A DNA stretch of 9,795 bases from JBBRLG01 sp038231495 (lineage in GTDB: Bacteria; Planctomycetota; Planctomycetia; Gemmatales; Gemmataceae), in NCBI GenBank assembly GCA_038231495.1, contig JBBRLG010000268.1, positions 1 through 9,795 on the forward strand, read 5' to 3'. The translations under genes were made by a program, and so were the position numbers. Shown here in pieces: positions 6,112 through 9,795 of this stretch (positions are counted from its first letter, which is position 1; each line of letters starts with the position of its first letter). The notes beneath the pieces are model-generated. The model was not told the origin of the DNA, did no database searches, and worked only from the letters and a program-made list of their open reading frames with translations.

Positions 6112-9100
6112 AAATCGACCGGCTGGATTTGAAGGCATTTGGCTGCTTCACCGACGTCTCCCTTGACTTTTCGGGTGCCGGGCATGGCACGTTCGTAATT
6201 TACGGCCCGAACGAAGCCGGCAAGACGACCGCACTTCAAGGAGTTCGGCAATGGCTCTACGAATTTGAACGCGGTGTCGCTCTTGAGTTCAAACACAAGA
6301 AGACGAAACAGCGCGTCGGCGGGGTCGTGTCCGCGAACGGACAGCGCTTGGGCTGTTTTCGCAAACGGGGCAACGCGAACACGCTTGTTGATGAACACGA
6401 CACGCCCATCGGCGACGATGCGTTGCGCGCCCTGCTTAAGGGAATCGACGAGAACCGCTTCCGTACGATCTTCGGCATCAATCATTCGGCGTTGCGTGAA
6501 GGAGGGCAAGATATCGCCGCCGGAAAAGGTGACCTCGGTCAAGCCCTGTTCGCGGCGGGATCCGGTCTGCTGCGCCTCGACCGTCTTCAGAAACGCCTTG
6601 AAGAGGAAACCGACCTGCTCTTCGCCGTTCGCGGCGAGAAACCGCGGATTAACAACTGCCTCAGTCGCTGCAAGGAAATTGAAGACAAAGCAGATAAAGC
6701 GCGGCTGTCGCTGGCGGAGGTAACGCAAAACAAAGGCACCCTCGAAGACCTCGAGAGGCAGCGTGAAGGAATGAAAACGGCGTTGGCTGACCTCCAGCAA
6801 CACCGGGAGTCCATCGACCGCTTGATTCGCGTCACGCCCCTCGTCCATCGAAGGAACGCGTTGCTGGAGCGGGTTGAATCCGTCCGGGACGCGATCTGTC
6901 TGCGGGAAGCTTTTCGCAAGGAGTTTCAGGAGATCGACAAGAAATTGCTCAGCGAGGAGTCCGGTCTCGAAGGTCTCCAACACCAGCAGAAGGCGCTCGA
7001 AAGGGAATTGACTCTGATTGCGTCGGACCCGGTTGCGCTGGGCGAGAGAGAGACACTCCAAAAGCTGGCGCTGTGGGCCGCCCAGTACAAAACCGACTAT
7101 GACGATTGGCCCGCGCTCAAAACGCAGCACAATCAGATTCAGGGTGAAGCAAAACAAAAGCTGCGCGAACTGGGCCGCGAACCGAACCTCGCGGCGGAAC
7201 AGATCGAGCCGCTGCGCCTCGACGACCAAAAGCGCGAGCGCGTTCGCAAGCTTGGCACGCAACGAGCGGAATTCGTTACCAAGGTGGAGGGCGCACGCGG
7301 GAAAGTCTCGGAGTTGGAAGGGGAGTTGCACACCGCCAAGGTAGAATTGGAACAGTTGGCCAAACCCGCAGACACGGAAGGCCTATCCGCGACCTTGAAC
7401 CGTGTAACGAAGATGGGAGACCTCGAAAAGGAATGCGTTGACGCCGAAAAACAATTGACCGATTGCGAACGCACGGTGAAGCAAGCGCACTCGCGCCTGG
7501 TCTTGTGGTCGGGCGACCTCAATGCGATCCTCCTGACGCCGATCCCCTCGGCACAAGAAGTCGATCTTCACCGCGACTTAATCGAAGAAGCGCGGCAAAG
7601 GGCCGACGATGCCGCGGAGCGGGTGTCCGAGCACCAAACCCAACGGATCGACCTTGAAAAGCAGTTGGAACGACTGCTCCAAACCGGCGTAGTTCCTTCG
7701 GAACAGGATTTGGAAACCGAGCGATCCCGCCGACACCGCGGTTGGCGCTTGATTCGATCCGCTTGGCTCGAAGGCAAAGGGGACGAATCCGCCGAGCGCG
7801 ACTGGGCCGCCTCGTTTGTGCCCGAGGCATCGCTGCCCGAAGCGTTTGAAATGGCTGTTACACGGACCGATCAGGTGGCAGATCGGCTCCGGCGGGAAGC
7901 GACTCGCATCAGTGAACACGCCCGTCTTCTCGCCGAGCAAACCGCCACGGAAGACAAACTTGAGGCTGCCAAGGGGAAGTTAGAAAAGGCAACCGCGGCT
8001 CTGGTTGTGACCGAGGGTGCCTGGAAAGCGATTTGGAAACCGGCAGAGATCGAACCGCGTTCTCCGAAGGAAATGCGCGAATGGCTCGATAAGTGGCAAA
8101 AATTGGTGCAGTTGGCCCAGAATAGGCAAGCCGAGGCCGATCGCCTGGGAGGGAAGAAGAAGATCCTCGATGACGCCATTCGTGACCTGCGCTCGGCCCT
8201 GGACACGAGCGGCGGATTACCCGCCAGCCTGAGACCCGATCCGTCGCTGGGCGAATTGCTGGAGGTGGCAAACCGGCGCGTTCGGGAAGCCGATGATCTT
8301 CGCCGCCGACACGACACCCTCAAAGCGGACTTGCAACGGATCACCCCGCAACTGGAAAAGAACAAACGGGCCTTCGAGGAAAGCGAACGGAAGAAAGTGG
8401 AATGGGAGCAAGAATGGGACGCCGCACTGCGCTTCCTCGAGCCGGAACAGCGGTTGCTGCCCGACGAAGCCAATCGCACCCTCGACACCATTTTCAAATT
8501 CTGGCAAAAGTATAGCGACCTCAAGAAACTGCACTTCCGCATCGAAGGGATTGAGGAACGGTCAGGCGGATTCCCCTCCGAGGTTTTCGAGCTGGCCGAA
8601 CGGGTGGAAGGAAAGCGTCCGGAGGGTGAAGAGCCGCTGCGCGTTCATGAGCGACTGCAGACCCGCTTGCGCTTGGCCGAGAAGAATGAGGATCGGCGGC
8701 AGGAGGAACAGCAGAAAAACGAGGAATTACTGGAGAAGATCGCCGACAAAAACCAGGGGGTGCAGTTACTGCAGCAGCAACTCCATCGCTTATGCCAGGA
8801 AGCGCATGTGCGGGGAAGCGACGAACTGCCGGAAGCCATCCGCCGCTCGGATGAACGGAGAGAAGTCGAAACGAAGTTACAAGAATGTGAATCCGACTTG
8901 CAACGTCAGGGTGGCATGGCGGACTTAAACTCGCTGAGCCGGCTTGTCGAAGAGGCGGAACAGCGGCATCAGGACAATGCCCTTGAAATCGCCGCGGCGG
9001 CGGACCGCATCGAGGAAAAACGCACAGTCTTGGAAGAATTGAACAAACAGATTGGCGCCGCCGAGGAGACCCGACGCGCCTTGCGGAGTCGCCCGGGCGC

Positions 9101-9641
9101 GGGGGAGTTGGCCGCCGAACGGGAGTCTGAGTACGCGTGCCTGCGCTCGCTGACGGAAGAGTACGTTGCGCTCAAGCTCGCCTCGCGCACTTTGAAAGAA
9201 GCCATTCGCCGTTACCGCGAAGGGAAGTCCAGCGGACTGCTTTCCGAGGCTTCGAGCATTTTCCGTCTGCTGACCTGCAAAGCATTTGACCGGTTGGCGA
9301 TCTCGGAAGATGACGAGGAAACGCCGTACATGGTCGGCGTTCGCCCGGACGACTCGGAGGTCCGCGTCGTGGGGATGAGTGACGGCACCTGCGACCAGCT
9401 CTACCTGGCATTGCGGCTGGCCCACCTGAAGCGCCATGCGACCAAGGACGGCCCGTTCCCGTTCATCGTAGACGACATCCTCCTGACTTTCGACAACGAC
9501 CGGACGAAGGCGGCCTTACGCTGCCTGGCGGACCTCGGGCAACACTTACAGGTACTTTTCTTTACACACCACCTCTATATTCGCGACATGGCCGCGGACC
9601 CGGAATTCGCCGATAGCATCGTGATCCGCGATCTGCCTTGA
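6108..9641 (+). CDS. yhaN: Rad50/SbcC-like coiled-coil ATPase, YhaN type (AAA_27)
   Basis: This 1177-residue ATPase is predicted to clamp DNA and drive the upstream nuclease. The N-terminal half of the ATPase head has Walker A GPNEAGKT (33-40). It also has the FGINHSALREGGQDI...GDLGQALFAAGSGL region typical of the AAA_27/YhaN family. Long charged heptad-like coiled coil fills about 190-1030. The C-terminal half-head has a signature-like MSDGTCDQLYLALRLA (1090-1105), Walker B FIVDD (1119-1123, with D1123 where Rad50/SMC proteins have Glu), a D-loop region FDNDR (1128-1132) and an H-loop THH (1153-1155). No CxxC zinc hook occurs anywhere in the coil, unlike Rad50 and SbcC, which fits YhaN. It is longer than Bacillus YhaN (about 960 residues). 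Its ATG overlaps the yhaO stop by 4 bp, implying coupled translation and a 1:1 complex. The start is unambiguous. Substrate and physiological role are inferred from the family. Confidence 0.88.
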   Translation: MKIDRLDLKAFGCFTDVSLDFSGAGHGTFVIYGPNEAGKTTALQGVRQWLYEFERGVALEFKHKKTKQRVGGVVSANGQRLGCFRKRGNANTLVDEHDTPIGDDALRALLKGIDENRFRTIFGINHSALREGGQDIAAGKGDLGQALFAAGSGLLRLDRLQKRLEEETDLLFAVRGEKPRINNCLSRCKEIEDKADKARLSLAEVTQNKGTLEDLERQREGMKTALADLQQHRESIDRLIRVTPLVHRRNALLERVESVRDAICLREAFRKEFQEIDKKLLSEESGLEGLQHQQKALERELTLIASDPVALGERETLQKLALWAAQYKTDYDDWPALKTQHNQIQGEAKQKLRELGREPNLAAEQIEPLRLDDQKRERVRKLGTQRAEFVTKVEGARGKVSELEGELHTAKVELEQLAKPADTEGLSATLNRVTKMGDLEKECVDAEKQLTDCERTVKQAHSRLVLWSGDLNAILLTPIPSAQEVDLHRDLIEEARQRADDAAERVSEHQTQRIDLEKQLERLLQTGVVPSEQDLETERSRRHRGWRLIRSAWLEGKGDESAERDWAASFVPEASLPEAFEMAVTRTDQVADRLRREATRISEHARLLAEQTATEDKLEAAKGKLEKATAALVVTEGAWKAIWKPAEIEPRSPKEMREWLDKWQKLVQLAQNRQAEADRLGGKKKILDDAIRDLRSALDTSGGLPASLRPDPSLGELLEVANRRVREADDLRRRHDTLKADLQRITPQLEKNKRAFEESERKKVEWEQEWDAALRFLEPEQRLLPDEANRTLDTIFKFWQKYSDLKKLHFRIEGIEERSGGFPSEVFELAERVEGKRPEGEEPLRVHERLQTRLRLAEKNEDRRQEEQQKNEELLEKIADKNQGVQLLQQQLHRLCQEAHVRGSDELPEAIRRSDERREVETKLQECESDLQRQGGMADLNSLSRLVEEAEQRHQDNALEIAAAADRIEEKRTVLEELNKQIGAAEETRRALRSRPGAGELAAERESEYACLRSLTEEYVALKLASRTLKEAIRRYREGKSSGLLSEASSIFRLLTCKAFDRLAISEDDEETPYMVGVRPDDSEVRVVGMSDGTCDQLYLALRLAHLKRHATKDGPFPFIVDDILLTFDNDRTKAALRCLADLGQHLQVLFFTHHLYIRDMAADPEFADSIVIRDLP

Positions 9642-9662
9642 GTGGAATCAGTCCTATTCCTT

Positions 9663-9682
9663 CCGGCCAAAAATCGGGCCGG
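9663..9682 (+). terminator. Possible hairpin after yhaN
   Basis: ccggcc (9663-9668) and ggccgg (9677-9682) form a perfect 6-bp stem with an 8-nt loop, 21 nt past the yhaN stop. It is not followed by a T-run but by the suspect G homopolymer, so the natural downstream sequence may be lost. Confidence 0.25.
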
Positions 9683-9795
9683 GGGGGGGGGGGGGGGGGG
9701 GGGGCGCCCACCCCCCCCCCCCCCCCCCAGTTTTGGGGGTGGAGAAAAGGGGGTAGCAAAAAAAGAGGAAACGCCGGAAGACGTTGGAGGAGGGA
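9681..9795. other. Homopolymer and low-complexity tail, probable assembly artefact
   Basis: A run of 24 G (9681-9704) is followed six bases later by 18 C (9711-9728), then purine-rich low-complexity sequence with G5 and A7 runs to the end. Nothing coding is credible here; the apparent minus-strand frame is only poly-Gly and poly-Pro. The composition differs sharply from the rest of the window. Poly-G is a known no-signal output of two-colour sequencers, and a poly-G/poly-C pair suggests a contig end built from such reads. A true G/C tract is possible but unlikely. Confidence 0.65.

Noticed and set aside
5796..7331. 511-codon open frame on the minus strand
   Set aside because: It lies antisense across the yhaO/yhaN junction, has no recognisable domain, and is explained by GC-rich codon bias of the real plus-strand genes.
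4840..9641. Dedicated phage-defence system
   Set aside because: A two-gene Mre11/Rad50-like pair fits housekeeping DNA repair; there is no toxin, reverse transcriptase, sensor or other defence gene beside it.
9562..9759. Minus-strand frame with poly-Gly and poly-Pro
   Set aside because: Product of the suspect homopolymer tract and antisense yhaN sequence.

Overview
The window is GC-rich bacterial DNA with tightly packed, mostly rightward genes. The best guess for the source is a planctomycete, perhaps of the Gemmata group. This rests on three things: the style of the single-subunit SdhC and its C-A-B gene order, an N-terminal fragment of the thermophile/archaeal-type ProRS, and a Planctomycetota-like transposase start. 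It is an inference from protein style; no rRNA or other phylogenetic marker is present.

Layout. Positions 1-53 hold the first codons of a leftward gene that looks like an IS630-type transposase. At 137-245 is a 109-bp element with 31-bp inverted ends bounded by CTAG, probably a MITE or a pair of IS ends. A leader with short repeats (246-412) precedes a respiratory complex II operon: sdhC (413-1222), sdhA (1225-3039) and sdhB (3180-3926). A small TPR-like gene (3995-4498) follows on the same strand. The sdhA-sdhB gap is occupied by a large inverted repeat made of four heptamers on each side.

At 4495-4620, on the minus strand, lies the first part of a prolyl-tRNA synthetase gene. It has a good ribosome binding site, but the family sequence stops after about 25 residues, so it is a remnant. 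Rightward from 4840 comes a two-gene unit with a 4-bp overlap. It encodes a Mre11/SbcD-like metallophosphoesterase (YhaO-like, 4840-6111) and a 1177-residue coiled-coil ATPase (YhaN-like, AAA_27 type, 6108-9641). They are expected to form an SbcCD/Mre11-Rad50-like DNA-end-processing complex. The window ends in a G24/C18 homopolymer pair and low-complexity sequence that look like a failed assembly end.

How the genes work together. SdhA oxidises succinate (or reduces fumarate) on FAD, SdhB passes the electrons through three iron-sulfur clusters, and SdhC delivers them to quinone in the membrane. SdhC has the architecture of mycobacterial Sdh1 (type F complex II), in which a membrane-embedded Rieske-type [2Fe-2S] cluster replaces haem. 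It carries clustered Cys and His residues that could hold such a cluster. The nuclease/ATPase pair is a separate DNA-repair unit. I did not find an unmistakable new system; the most interesting items are the heptamer inverted repeat before sdhB, the SdhC metal-ligand pattern, the broken proS, and the inverted-repeat element at the left.
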